This document shows, piece after piece, positions 54,660-63,799 of a stretch of 64,000 nt of DNA. The first letter of the stretch is position 1, and the number at the start of each line of letters is the position of its first letter. The stretch is taken from positions 603,685 through 667,684 of the forward strand of contig NZ_JAHCDA010000003.1 in the NCBI RefSeq assembly GCF_018413645.1, written 5' to 3'. The DNA comes from Roseococcus pinisoli (GTDB lineage Bacteria > Pseudomonadota > Alphaproteobacteria > Acetobacterales > Acetobacteraceae). The position numbers and the translations under genes are program-made. The notes below the pieces were generated by a model, which did not search any database, was not told the DNA's origin, and saw only the letters and a program-made list of their open reading frames with translations.

Positions 54660-57600
54660 TCAGTGGAAATCCCGGCTCCGCTGGCGCAGGGCCGGCTGAC
54701 CGCGCGGCGGGGAGGCGGCCGGCGGAACCTCGGCCGAGGGCATGACGACCCGGTTCTGGGGATCGAGGTCGAGCAGATGCAGCCCATCCAGCAGGCCTGA
54801 ATGATCCTCGAGCTTGCGCACCACGAGATGCAGGATGGGCACATGCCCCGGCCCGCGCTCCATCCGGCCCTCGGCGATGACGAGGCGCGCGCCCACCACC
54901 TCGGACCGGTAGCGCTGCGAGACCTGGCGGAAGAGCACGAGGTTGGCCACGCCGTGCTCGTCCTCGATGGTGAAGAAGATCACGCCCTTGGCGCTGCCCG
55001 GATGCTGCCGCACCAGCACCAGGCCCGCCACGCGCAGCCAGGCGCCCGCCCGTGCCGCCGCGAATTCCGCGGTGCTGACGGCGAGCAGCCGGGCGAGCAC
55101 CGGGCGCAGCAGGGTCAGCGGATGCGGCCGCAGGCTGAGGCCGGTGCCGACATAATCCAGCACCACCTGCTCGCCGGCCGTGGCGCGGGGCAGCGCGGCC
55201 TGGGGCTCGGCGATGGGCGCCTCCAGCGGCACCTCGCGCTCGACGGCGGCGGCCTCCCACATGGCCGCGCGCCGGTCGAGGCCGAGGCCGCGCAGCGCAT
55301 TCGCCTCGGCGAGGCGCTCCACGCTGCGTCGGTCGAGCCGCGCGCGGAGAACCATGTCGCGCAGGCTAACGAAGGGGCGGGCGGCGATGAGGCGATCGGC
55401 GGTGTCCTCGGACAGGCCGCTGACGAGGCGCAGGCCGAGGCGGAGGGCGTGGCGTCGCCTGTGGCCGGGCGGCTGGTCCGATCCGGGGATCTCTTCCTGC
55501 GTGGAATCCCAGGCGCTGATCGTGACGTCGATCGGGCGCACCTGCACGCCGTTATCGCGCGCCTCGCGGACGATCTGGGCCGGGGCGTAGAAACCCATGG
55601 GCTGGCTGTTCAGCAGCGCGCAGGTGAAGGCCGTCAGGCGATGGCATTTCAGCCAGGCGGAGAGATAGACCAGCAGCGCGAAGCTGGCCGCGTGGCTTTC
55701 CGGGAAGCCGTAGGAGCTGAAGCCCTCGAGTTGCTTGAAGCAGCGCTCGGCGAATTCCTGGCTGTGTCCATTGGCGAGCATGCCTGCGATGAAGTCGGGC
55801 TTGAACTTCGGCACGTCGCCCGTGTGCTTGAAGGTGGCCATGGCCCGGCGCAGCTCGTCGGCGCGCGAGGCGGAAAAACCGGCTCCCTCCATGGCGATGC
55901 GCATCGCCTGCTCCTGGAAGAGCGGCACCCCCTTGGTCTTGCCGAGCACATCCTCCAGCCCTTTCGGGATATCGACCGGCTCCTCGCCATTCCGGCGGCG
56001 CAGATAGGGATGCACCATGTCGCCCTGGATGGGGCCGGGCCGCACGATCGCGACCTCCACCACCAGGTCGTAGAACTCGCGCGGCTTGAGGCGCGGCAGC
56101 ATGTTCATCTGCGCGCGGCTCTCCACCTGGAAGACGCCGAGGCTCTCGCCGCGGCACAGCATCTCGTAGGTCGCCTCGTCCTTCTGCGGGATCTCCGTCA
56201 TCGCCTTCATGCCGACGAGATCCAGCGCGCGGCGGATGCAGCTCAGCATGCCGAGGCCGAGCACATCGACCTTCAGCATCTTCATCGCGTCGATGTCGTC
56301 CTTGTCCCATTCGATGGTGTGACGGTTCTCCATCGCCGCGCGGGTGACGACGCAGAACTCGGTCAGCGGCCCGCGCGTGAGGACGAAGCCGCCCACATGC
56401 GTCGCGAGGTGGCGGGGGAAATTCCTGATCTCGTCCGTCAGCTCGCAGGCCAGCTTCACGCGCGGATTCGAGAGGTCGAGCCCGCGGGCCTCGGCGATCT
56501 CCTCCCAGCTCGATTCATTGCCCGGCGAACCGGCGGCCTTGGCCATGAAGGCCGTCGCCTCCTCCTCGAGGCCGAGGGCCTTGCCCACCTCGCGAATGGC
56601 GCTGCGGCTGCGATAGCGGATCACCGTGGCGGCGATGGCGGCGCGATGGCGGCCATAATGCTCGTAGATGTGCTGGATGACCTCCTCGCGCCGCTCATGC
56701 TCGAAATCGACGTCGATATCGGGCGGCTCGCCGCGCTCCTCGCTGATGAAGCGCTCGAAGAGCAGCTGGTAGGTGCCGGGATTGAGCGAGGTGACGCCAA
56801 GCGCGTAGCAGACCGCGGAATTGGCTGCCGAGCCGCGCCCCTGACAGAGGATGCCATTGGCGCGCGCGTAGCGGACGATCTCGCTGACCGTCAGGAAATA
56901 GGAGGCGTAGCCGAGCTTGCCGATGATCCCGAGCTCCTTGTCGAGCTGTGCCTGCACCGCCGGCGGCACGCCCTCGGGCCACATCTGCGGCGCCGCCTCA
57001 CGGACGCGCGCCTCCAGCGTCTCTTGCGGGGTGCGGCCGGGATCGAGGATCTCCTCCGGGTATTCGTAGTGCAGCTGCCGCAGGTCGAAGCGGCAGGCGG
57101 CCTCCACCTCGGCCACGCGGTCGATGGCGTCCTCGTGCCCCTTGAAGAGGCGGCGCATCTCCGCCTCGGGCTTGAGGCAGGCCTCGCCATTGGGCTCGGC
57201 GGCGAAGCCGAGTTCGTCCACGGGGCGGCCGAGGCGGATGGCGCTCAGCACGTCGGCGAGCCGCCGGCGCTCCGGCACGTGGTAGCGCACGCCGCCCGCC
57301 GCGATCAGCCGCGCCTCCGGCAGCTGGGCCAGCAGGTCCAGCCGGCGCCGGTCGGCGCCGCGCGCGCGCGTCTGCGCAGCGAGCAGCAGCGGCAAGGCCA
57401 GGTGCTGGCGCAGCATCCGCGCTTCGCGCGCGTGGCGCGTGGCGAATTCCTGGTCGGGCACCTCCGGCGCCATCCGCGCCAGTACAGTTCCCCCTCCCGG
57501 TCCTTCCATCGCCGCATGCATCTGCTCGGGTGTGAGGGGGCATTCGCCCTTGGGTGCCTCCATGCGCGCGGTCGAGAGCAGGAGGCAGAGGCGGCCCCAG

Positions 57601-57968
57601 GCGGCACGGTCGGTCGGCCAGGCGAGATATTCGCTGCCGTCGGTCAGGCAGAGCCGCACGCCTGCGAGGAAGCGCAGCTCCGTCTCCACTCCCTGTGTCT
57701 TCAACTCCTCGACGGCCCGCTGGCAGTCCACCCAGCCACGCACGAGGCCGGCCATGGAGTTGCGGTCGGCGATGCCCAGCACGCGATGCCCATGCAGCGC
57801 CGCGGTCATGGCGAGCTCATGCGGGTGCGAGGCGCCTTCGAGGAAGGTGAAGTTGGACAGCGCGCCGAGCTCGCCGAAGACCGAGCCGCGGGTGGATGCC
57901 ACCGCCCTGGAGCGTCGCCGGGCAGGAAGAGCCAGGATCGTCACGGGAGGAAGCCGTGGACGAACCAT
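54660..57968 (-). CDS. dnaE2: error-prone DNA polymerase III alpha subunit DnaE2 (ImuC)
   Basis: SOS-induced translesion polymerase of about 1102 aa. The N-terminal PHP domain is FGELGALSNFTFLEGASHPHELAMTAALHGHRVLGIADRN; the polymerase active site includes PDIDVDFEHERREEV, GRGSAANSAVCYALGVT and MKMLKVDVLGLGML. The palm/finger segment ESRAQMNMLPRLKPREFYDLVVEVAIVRPGPIQGDMVHPYLRRR and the OB domain (LRVAGLVLVRQHPGSAKGVIFFTIEDE) follow. ATG 57968 with GGAG upstream is chosen; GTG 57944 (GTGA overlap with imuB) is an alternative. It is the third gene of imuA-imuB-dnaE2. Confidence 0.95.
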   Translation of the reverse strand: MVRPRLPPVTILALPARRRSRAVASTRGSVFGELGALSNFTFLEGASHPHELAMTAALHGHRVLGIADRNSMAGLVRGWVDCQRAVEELKTQGVETELRFLAGVRLCLTDGSEYLAWPTDRAAWGRLCLLLSTARMEAPKGECPLTPEQMHAAMEGPGGGTVLARMAPEVPDQEFATRHAREARMLRQHLALPLLLAAQTRARGADRRRLDLLAQLPEARLIAAGGVRYHVPERRRLADVLSAIRLGRPVDELGFAAEPNGEACLKPEAEMRRLFKGHEDAIDRVAEVEAACRFDLRQLHYEYPEEILDPGRTPQETLEARVREAAPQMWPEGVPPAVQAQLDKELGIIGKLGYASYFLTVSEIVRYARANGILCQGRGSAANSAVCYALGVTSLNPGTYQLLFERFISEERGEPPDIDVDFEHERREEVIQHIYEHYGRHRAAIAATVIRYRSRSAIREVGKALGLEEEATAFMAKAAGSPGNESSWEEIAEARGLDLSNPRVKLACELTDEIRNFPRHLATHVGGFVLTRGPLTEFCVVTRAAMENRHTIEWDKDDIDAMKMLKVDVLGLGMLSCIRRALDLVGMKAMTEIPQKDEATYEMLCRGESLGVFQVESRAQMNMLPRLKPREFYDLVVEVAIVRPGPIQGDMVHPYLRRRNGEEPVDIPKGLEDVLGKTKGVPLFQEQAMRIAMEGAGFSASRADELRRAMATFKHTGDVPKFKPDFIAGMLANGHSQEFAERCFKQLEGFSSYGFPESHAASFALLVYLSAWLKCHRLTAFTCALLNSQPMGFYAPAQIVREARDNGVQVRPIDVTISAWDSTQEEIPGSDQPPGHRRRHALRLGLRLVSGLSEDTADRLIAARPFVSLRDMVLRARLDRRSVERLAEANALRGLGLDRRAAMWEAAAVEREVPLEAPIAEPQAALPRATAGEQVVLDYVGTGLSLRPHPLTLLRPVLARLLAVSTAEFAAARAGAWLRVAGLVLVRQHPGSAKGVIFFTIEDEHGVANLVLFRQVSQRYRSEVVGARLVIAEGRMERGPGHVPILHLVVRKLEDHSGLLDGLHLLDLDPQNRVVMPSAEVPPAASPPRGQPALRQRSRDFH

Positions 57969-59308
57969 TGCGCCTCGACCTCTCCAACCACGCCGCGCCG
58001 GCAGACCCACCAGCGCGCACCGGAGGCGAGCTGCACCCGGTAGTAGTCGCGCGGCGGGCGTTCCTCCGGCGGGCGCCACCATTCGGGCTCGATGCGCTCC
58101 GGCCCCTCGGCCGAGACCACGCGCTCCACCCGCTTGCCGATCACGATCTGGAAGGGCGGATCATCCGGCAGGAGGGCACTCGCCGTGATCGGGATGGGCC
58201 GACGCAGCAGCCGCAGCGGCCGGCGGGCGGCCGGGGCCTCGGCGATCGGCCCGAAGGCATCGGCGCGCCGCACCGCACGCTCCGGCCAATGCGATTCCCG
58301 CGGCGCCAGCCGCCAGATGCGGAGGCGCTGGGCCAGGCGGTCGAGCAATTCGGAGAGGGCCTCCTTCGGCGTTTCCTCGCCGGGCAGGCCGGCCTGGCGG
58401 GCGTGCAGCGCCTCCGTCACCTCGGCGCCGAGGATCAGTTTCTCGAAGCCCAGCTCCGGCCGCAGCTCCTCGACGCGGCGGTCCAGCAGGCGGCGCAGAT
58501 GCGCGGGGTCGCGGCTCGCCTGGCCCAGGCCCTGACGGAGCTCCTGCCAGGAGCCGTCGCCGCGGAAGGCCGTCAACCGCAGCGCCCGGACGCCCTCGCC
58601 GGATTCCAGCAGGCCGGCGCAAAGCCGGTCGGCGAGCATGCCGATCGCCCGCTCGAGCGCCGGCCCGGTGCAGAGCGGCGAGAGGTATTCGCGGGCCTGG
58701 ACATGGCGGGGCGGCGGGCGGACGGGGGTGAAGGGCGCGATCCACCCGCGCAGAGCGGCCAGTTCCTCGGCGATGGCCGAGCCGAAGCGCCGGGCAAGGG
58801 GGCCGCGCGGCTGTGCCTCCAGCGCGGCGACGTCCCGCAGGCCGAGGCGATGCAGGGCCGGGATCATGGCGGCCGGCAAGGCCAGGGCGGTGACGGGCAG
58901 GCGGGGCCGGGCAGCCTCTTCCTGCGCCGGGGTCAGGACCTGCGAGGCCGTGCCGGCGCGGAGCAGGGCGGCCAGGGCGGCCGGCGCGCCGCCCAGCAGC
59001 CCACGCGCCGCCGCGCCGGCCTTATCGAAGGCGTGCAGGATCCGGCGCAGCAGCTCGGGCTCGCGGTCCGGCAGGCCGGTGGTCTCGAGGAGCAGCCCTT
59101 CTTCGCGCCAGATGCCCACGAGCGGCGAGAAGCGGAGCGCCCAGACAGCCGGTCGCTCGGTGGCCAGGCCTTCGCCATGCAGCATGAGGAAGCGGCGTCC
59201 GCTGGCGGCCAGGGCTTCCTTCGGCGCGGGCAGGGACGGGGCCGCACAAGGCAATCCGCCCTCGAAAAGCGGCAGGGAGGGCGTGCGGGCGAAGCGCCGG
59301 CTGCCCAT
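57941..59308 (-). CDS. imuB: DNA repair protein ImuB (Y-family polymerase homologue), short N-terminus
   Basis: Y-family-like adaptor of 455 aa that bridges DnaE2 and the clamp. FSPLVGIWREEGLLLETTGLPD matches the palm strand of ImuB, and LPVTALALPAAMIPALHRLGLRDVAALEAQPRGPLARRFG is the helix-hairpin-helix region. The C-terminal motifs (RRPIPITASALLPDDPPFQIVIGKRVERVVSAEGPERIEPEWW...RDYYRVQLASGARWWVCRR) are intact. The start is ATG 59308, sharing a base with the imuA stop. Only about 55 residues precede the palm strand, clearly fewer than usual. Confidence 0.92.
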   Translation of the reverse strand: MGSRRFARTPSLPLFEGGLPCAAPSLPAPKEALAASGRRFLMLHGEGLATERPAVWALRFSPLVGIWREEGLLLETTGLPDREPELLRRILHAFDKAGAAARGLLGGAPAALAALLRAGTASQVLTPAQEEAARPRLPVTALALPAAMIPALHRLGLRDVAALEAQPRGPLARRFGSAIAEELAALRGWIAPFTPVRPPPRHVQAREYLSPLCTGPALERAIGMLADRLCAGLLESGEGVRALRLTAFRGDGSWQELRQGLGQASRDPAHLRRLLDRRVEELRPELGFEKLILGAEVTEALHARQAGLPGEETPKEALSELLDRLAQRLRIWRLAPRESHWPERAVRRADAFGPIAEAPAARRPLRLLRRPIPITASALLPDDPPFQIVIGKRVERVVSAEGPERIEPEWWRPPEERPPRDYYRVQLASGARWWVCRRGVVGEVEAQWFVHGFLP

Positions 59309-60060
59309 CAGGCCCGCCGTTTCTTCCCGGGGGCGGAGGCCTGGACGGGGGCCAGGGTCCGCAACTCGCCGCGGGCGGCATCCCATTCGCCGATCCAGTT
59401 GCCCGGCCTCCCGCCGCGGGCCCGCAGCAGCGCGATTTCCCAGCCGGGCTCCCCGAGATGATGCGGGCCGGCCTCGGGCGAGGGGCGGGCGGAGAGCCGC
59501 CAGCGGGTGAGGGCGGCCGTCGGGCCGGGATTCTCGTCATCCGCGCGCAGCAGCAGGCCGATTCCGCCGCCCGTCTCGGCGGCGAGCTGGAGGCGCCGGG
59601 CCGCGGTCAGATCCGGCGCGGCGCCGAAGAGCAGGGCCGCGCCGATGGCCGGGCAGCGCAGCCCTTCCTCGGCCGCCCAGAGCGCATCGGCCGGACGCGG
59701 CGCGCGGACAAGGATGAGGCTCGCCGCCGAGAGGCCGAGGCGGGCGAGGCCGGGCGGATAGGCATCGGGCTCGGGCGCGATCCAGAGAACGGAGCGGCCG
59801 GGCAGGGCGGCCTGGGCGCGGGCCAGCAGCAGGGCGGAGAAGCCGATCGCGGCCCCCGGCTCGGCTGAGAGCACCTCATGCAATCCGGCGAGCGGGAGGC
59901 CGTTCCACGGCAGGTGCCCGTCCAGTTCCGGCGAGAGCGGCAGGGTGGCACGGCCCGCCATGCCCGCGAGTCCCGGATCGAGCCGCGCGATCCGCGCCCG
60001 CAATCCGGCGAGGAGGGCTGCGCGGTCGGTCGGATCGGGGAGGGGGGCTTCGGCGGACAT
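59308..60060 (-). CDS. imuA: SOS-cassette protein ImuA
   Basis: RecA-like accessory protein of about 250 aa, first gene of the imuA-imuB-dnaE2 mutagenesis cassette. It has PWNGLPLAGLHEVLSAEPGAAIGFSALLLARAQAALPGRSVLWIAPEPDAYPPGLARLGL, typical of ImuA, and LRTLAPVQASAPGKKRRA at the C-terminus. ATG 60060 (MSAEAPLPDP) is preferred; the upstream in-frame ATG at 60117 lies beyond the LexA box. Confidence 0.9.
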   Translation of the reverse strand: MSAEAPLPDPTDRAALLAGLRARIARLDPGLAGMAGRATLPLSPELDGHLPWNGLPLAGLHEVLSAEPGAAIGFSALLLARAQAALPGRSVLWIAPEPDAYPPGLARLGLSAASLILVRAPRPADALWAAEEGLRCPAIGAALLFGAAPDLTAARRLQLAAETGGGIGLLLRADDENPGPTAALTRWRLSARPSPEAGPHHLGEPGWEIALLRARGGRPGNWIGEWDAARGELRTLAPVQASAPGKKRRA

Positions 60061-60077
60061 GGGGGGATACGGCAAAT

Positions 60078-60092
60078 GTTCTCTATATGTTC
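60078..60092 (-). promoter_or_regulatory. LexA (SOS) box
   Basis: GTTC-TCTATAT-GTTC: two direct GTTC copies spaced by exactly seven bases, the alphaproteobacterial LexA site, 18 bp upstream of the imuA start. It explains DNA-damage induction of the cassette. Confidence 0.88.
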
Positions 60093-60284
60093 TATTTCCA
60101 GGGGCGCATGAGGTCAAGCTGAAATGGAGGGTGCGGAAGCCTGGGGATGCGGCCGAGACGGGGAAGAGGACTTCGCCCGTCTCGGCAAGGTCCGCCGGGG
60201 CGGAACGTCAAACAGTGAATGAGGCAGGGACCTCACCTCGGGAAAGGCCGGGCCCCTGCCTTGCCGTCTATCGGCGCGGAGAGA

Positions 60285-60515
60285 TCAACAGCCCGTGATG
60301 TCCCACGGCCTGCGCATGGTTTCGTAGCGGGCCTGCGTCGCGGTGACGCCGATGTCGCGCAGCATATGTTCGTCCAGCGCCGCGAGATGTTGGCGCGTCT
60401 CATAGGCGCGCCAGAATCGCGAGAGCTGCTCCAGCCACAGAATGCCAACCTTCCGGCCCTCGGATCCGGCGCTCAGCCTGGATGCGGTGGGGGAGAGGAA
60501 CTGGGCGGCGGACAT
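60285..60515 (-). CDS. DUF1127 domain protein
   Basis: Small basic protein of 76 aa. The C-terminal half (LSRFWRAYETRQHLAALDEHMLRDIGVTATQARYETMRRPW) is the DUF1127/YjiS-like domain, with the conserved L..LD..ML.DIG.T core. Some relatives act as small RNA-binding or phosphate/carbon-adaptation proteins. It is divergent from the LysR gene. Confidence 0.88.
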   Translation of the reverse strand: MSAAQFLSPTASRLSAGSEGRKVGILWLEQLSRFWRAYETRQHLAALDEHMLRDIGVTATQARYETMRRPWDITGC

Positions 60516-60640
60516 GATGCATTTCCTTTGATGATGACGCGCCGGATTTGGCGCGCATCAGCAGGGTTGCAGCGCACAATGAATAACTCAAACGACTATT
60601 ATTGACTTTCCCCATCAGTTTTTGTGATGTTGCCGGTCCC

Positions 60641-61504
60641 ATGCTCCCCGCAGGCCTCGACCCTGAACTTCTCCGAAGCTTCGTGCTCGTTGCGGAGGGG
60701 CGCAGCGTCACCCGTGCGGCCGAGCGGGTCGGCCGCACCCAATCCGCCGTTTCCATGCAGATGCGACGCCTCGAGGAGGTGCTGGGCGAGGAGCTGCTGC
60801 GCCGCGGCCCGCGCGGGCTCGAAACCACCTCCAAGGGAGCCTGGCTGCTGGAGCGCGCGCGAACCCTGCTCGCGCTCAACGAGGAGATCATCACCACCTT
60901 CCGCGCCCCGGCCATCACCGGCCAGGTGCGCCTGGGCAGCCCCGACGACTACGCGCTGCAATGGCTGCCCGGCATCCTGGCCCGCTTTGGCGAGGCCTAT
61001 CCCGGGATCGAGGTCGATGTGCTGTGCATGAGCTCCGAGGAGCTCGCCCAGCGCCTTGCCCATGGTCATCTCGACATGGCGCTGCTCACGGAGGGGCAGA
61101 ATTATCCGGGGCAGGAGGAGGTGTGGCGCGGCCCGCTGCGCTGGGTCGGCCCGCAGGGCGGGACGCTGCACCGGCGCGATCCGCTGCCCCTGGCGGCCGC
61201 CCATCCCGGCTGCACCTGGCGCCGCGCGGCGCTGGAGGCCCTGGGCCGCGAGGGCCGGCGCGTGCGCGTCACCTACAACAGCACGACCCAGTCCGGCTGC
61301 TTCGCGGTGGCCCTGGCGGGGCTGGCGGTCACCATCTCGACGCCGACGCGCCTGCCGCCGGGCCTCAGCTGGCTCGGCGAGGCCGATGGACTGCCGGAGC
61401 TGCCCGAGATGGGCATCATGCTCGCGGTCGGGGAGCTCGCGACCTCGGCGGGCGCGGAGGCGCTTTCTGAGGCGATCCGGCAAGGTTTCGCACAGACTTC
61501 CTGA
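60641..61504 (+). CDS. LysR-family transcriptional regulator
   Basis: DNA-binding regulator of 287 aa. The N-terminal winged helix-turn-helix is LDPELLRSFVLVAEGRSVTRAAERVGRTQSAVSMQMRRLEEVLGEELLRRG. A substrate-binding domain follows (GQVRLGSPDDYALQWLPGILARFGEAYPGIEVDVLC). ATG 60641 is taken as start; the frame is open to 60602. It lies just upstream of a Bug gene in the same direction, so it may regulate that gene and the divergent DUF1127 gene. Confidence 0.92.
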   Translation: MLPAGLDPELLRSFVLVAEGRSVTRAAERVGRTQSAVSMQMRRLEEVLGEELLRRGPRGLETTSKGAWLLERARTLLALNEEIITTFRAPAITGQVRLGSPDDYALQWLPGILARFGEAYPGIEVDVLCMSSEELAQRLAHGHLDMALLTEGQNYPGQEEVWRGPLRWVGPQGGTLHRRDPLPLAAAHPGCTWRRAALEALGREGRRVRVTYNSTTQSGCFAVALAGLAVTISTPTRLPPGLSWLGEADGLPELPEMGIMLAVGELATSAGAEALSEAIRQGFAQTS

Positions 61505-61567
61505 GAAGTACCCTTGAGTGGATGCCCCAACGATGTTTTGGTGGGCAATAACGAGGGAGAAGATCCG

Positions 61568-62533
61568 ATGTATCGCCGCGCCGCTCTGGGCTCAATTCTG
61601 GCTGTCCCGACGCTGGCGGCGCCGGTCTATGCCCAATCCTGGCCCGATCGGCCGGTTCGGATCATCGTGCCCTATCCGCCGGGCGGCTCGAACGACACCG
61701 TCGCGCGCATCGTGCAGCCCCGCCTGCAGGAGATCCTGGGCAAGCCGGTCATCATCGACAACCGCGCCGGTGCCTCGGGCTCCGTGGGGTCGAGCGAGAC
61801 GGCGCGCTCGGCGCCCGACGGCCATACCTGGCTGCTGGCGAATGACACCCTGGCCAGCAACGACACGCTGATGAACCTGCCCTACCGCGTGATGGAGGCC
61901 TTCACCTTCTGCTCGCTGCTGGGCACCTGCCCCTATGCGATGACCGCCCATCCCGGGACGCCCTTCCGCTCACTCGCCCAGATGATCGAGGCCGCGAAGG
62001 CCGCCCCCGATACGCTGAGCTACGCCACCACCGGCGTGGGTTCGCTGGCGCATATCGCGACGGTGCTGCTGCAACAGCGCGGCGACTTCAAGATCAGCCA
62101 CGTGCCCTATCGTGGCGGCGGGCCTGCCCTCCAGGACGCGCTGGCGGGCCACGTGCCGCTGTTCATGTCGAACATCGTCATCATCCTGCAGCACATCCGC
62201 GAGGGGCGGCTGATGCCCCTTGGCGTCTCGAGCGCGCAGCCGAGCAGCTTCCTGCCGAACGTGCCGACCTTCGCCTCGCAGGGCTTCCCGGGCTTCGAGG
62301 CGCTCACCTACTGGGTGATGGTGGGCCCGGCGGGCATCCCCGAGGCGATCACGAACCGCTTCCAGGCGGCGTTGAAGCAGGTGCTGTCGGAGGCCCAGGT
62401 CCAGACCCGAATGGCGGAGCAGGGGGCGGATATCGTCGCGAGCTCGCCGGCCGAGACGACGGCCTTCATTCGCAACGAGATCACCAAGTGGGGCGATGTC
62501 ATCCGCGCCAACAATATCCGGGCCGAGAGCTGA
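61568..62533 (+). CDS. Bug family solute-binding protein
   Basis: Periplasmic binding protein of 321 aa with signal peptide MYRRAALGSILAVPTLAAPVYAQS and the family motifs WPDRPVRIIVPYPPGGSNDTVARI, VIIDNRAGASGSVGSSE and HVPYRGGGPALQDALAGHVPL. A GAGGGAGAAG site precedes ATG 61568. It is 63 bp after the LysR gene and 92 bp before a paralogue. The ligand is unknown. Confidence 0.92.
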   Translation: MYRRAALGSILAVPTLAAPVYAQSWPDRPVRIIVPYPPGGSNDTVARIVQPRLQEILGKPVIIDNRAGASGSVGSSETARSAPDGHTWLLANDTLASNDTLMNLPYRVMEAFTFCSLLGTCPYAMTAHPGTPFRSLAQMIEAAKAAPDTLSYATTGVGSLAHIATVLLQQRGDFKISHVPYRGGGPALQDALAGHVPLFMSNIVIILQHIREGRLMPLGVSSAQPSSFLPNVPTFASQGFPGFEALTYWVMVGPAGIPEAITNRFQAALKQVLSEAQVQTRMAEQGADIVASSPAETTAFIRNEITKWGDVIRANNIRAES

Positions 62534-62625
62534 AACGCCTTGCCCGTGCCGCTTCAGCGCGGCAACTGACTTACTGAGCGTCCAAAAATAAAGTGGTTAA
62601 AAATAAAGACAGGGAGGTCTGACAG

Positions 62626-63603
62626 ATGGACCGTCGCGTATTCCTGGGCTTCGCGGGCGGCATGCTCGCGGCGCCGAGCTATCTCCGTGGCCAGAGCCTC
62701 GGGGCGGGTTTCCCGGATCGCCCGATCCGCCTGATCGTGCCCTGGGCTCCCGGCGGGTCGGTCGACACCATCGCGCGCATCTATCAGCCACGCCTGGCCG
62801 AGGTGTTGGGACGGCCGGTCATCATCGACAACCGGGGAGGGGCCTCGGGGGCGACGGGCGCGATCGAGGCCTCGCGTGCGCCGGATGACGGCAGCACCTG
62901 GGTCTTCGTCTACGACACCCAGGCCACCAACGAGACGGTGATGCGGCTGCCCTTCCGCACAATGGAGGCCTTCGTACCGGTCTGCCACGTGGCGTCCGGT
63001 CCGCTGGCGATGGTCGCGCACCAGTCCACGCCCTATCGCGACTTCCAGGAGGTCGTGGCGGCCGCCAAGGCAGCGCCGGAGACCCTGAACTACGCCACCT
63101 CGGGCGTCGGGGGGCTCGCGCATGTTGCCACCACCCTGCTTCAGCAGGAGGGCGGGTTCCGCATGGTCCATGTGCCGTATCGCGGCGGCGGCCCTGCCGT
63201 GCAGGACGTCGTGGCCGGCCATGTGAAGCTGTTCATGACCAATGTCGTGATCGTGAGCCAGCATTTCCGCTCGGGCGTGTTGCGGCCGCTCGGTGTGTCG
63301 ACGCGCACCGAGAGCCGGCACGTCCCCAATACGCGGAGCTTCGCCCAGCAGGGCTTCGGCAGCTTCGAGGCGCCGACCTGGTGGGCACTGCTGGGCCGCG
63401 CGGGGACGCCGGACACGCTGGTGCGTCAGATGAACGAGGCGATGGTGAAGGTCCTCAACGAGCCCGCGGTGAAGTCCCGGATCGAGGAGCAGGGCTGCGA
63501 CGTGGTGGGCAGCACGCCCGAGGAGTGCCGCCGCTTCATGGAGGCGGAGATCACCAAATGGGGCCGCGTGATCACGGACAACAACATCCGCGTCGACAGC
63601 TGA
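62626..63603 (+). CDS. Bug family solute-binding protein (paralogue)
   Basis: Binding protein of 325 aa, clearly related to its upstream neighbour (same NYATSGVGGLAHVATTLLQQ and HVPYRGGGPAVQDVVAGHVKLFMTN segments). A signal peptide is present (MDRRVFLGFAGGMLAAPSYLRGQS). It probably arose by tandem duplication. A GGGAGG site precedes ATG 62626. The 3' region carries a terminator-like hairpin at 63719. Confidence 0.92.
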   Translation: MDRRVFLGFAGGMLAAPSYLRGQSLGAGFPDRPIRLIVPWAPGGSVDTIARIYQPRLAEVLGRPVIIDNRGGASGATGAIEASRAPDDGSTWVFVYDTQATNETVMRLPFRTMEAFVPVCHVASGPLAMVAHQSTPYRDFQEVVAAAKAAPETLNYATSGVGGLAHVATTLLQQEGGFRMVHVPYRGGGPAVQDVVAGHVKLFMTNVVIVSQHFRSGVLRPLGVSTRTESRHVPNTRSFAQQGFGSFEAPTWWALLGRAGTPDTLVRQMNEAMVKVLNEPAVKSRIEEQGCDVVGSTPEECRRFMEAEITKWGRVITDNNIRVDS

Positions 63604-63718
63604 GGCGCCTCCCTGTCTCCGTGATTCGCGCAAGTGTTGAGTGATGCATGGAGGGTATGCGGTGAAAATGGGAAAAGGGTGTTTACAGTTTGGTGATGGG
63701 GCCATAAAAGCCGCTTCA

Positions 63719-63740
63719 CCGCAGGGCGATGCTCCTGCGG
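63719..63740 (+). terminator. terminator hairpin
   Basis: CCGCAGG (63719-63725) pairs with CCTGCGG (63734-63740) around an 8-base loop, followed by CGGGGTTTCTT. It lies 115 bp after the Bug gene. Confidence 0.65.
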
Positions 63741-63762
63741 CGGGGTTTCTTCCCTGAGGGCC

Positions 63763-63791
63763 TTGACTGCCTTGGCTGGTTTAGCTAGGGT
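63763..63791 (+). promoter_or_regulatory. strong promoter candidate near the window end
   Basis: TTGACT (63763-63768) and TAGGGT (63786-63791) are separated by exactly 17 bases, a pattern typical of strong housekeeping promoters including rRNA promoters of alphaproteobacteria. It points off the right end of the window. Confidence 0.6.
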
Positions 63792-63799
63792 GTCCGTCC

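Noticed and set aside
54801..58043. 1080-codon open frame on the plus strand opposite dnaE2
   Set aside because: It is the antisense shadow of a well-supported gene in GC-rich DNA; its translation is His/Arg/Ala-rich with no domain.
57896..59461. Long plus-strand frame opposite imuB
   Set aside because: Low-complexity Arg/Gly/Gln-rich translation, complementary to conserved ImuB; a shadow.
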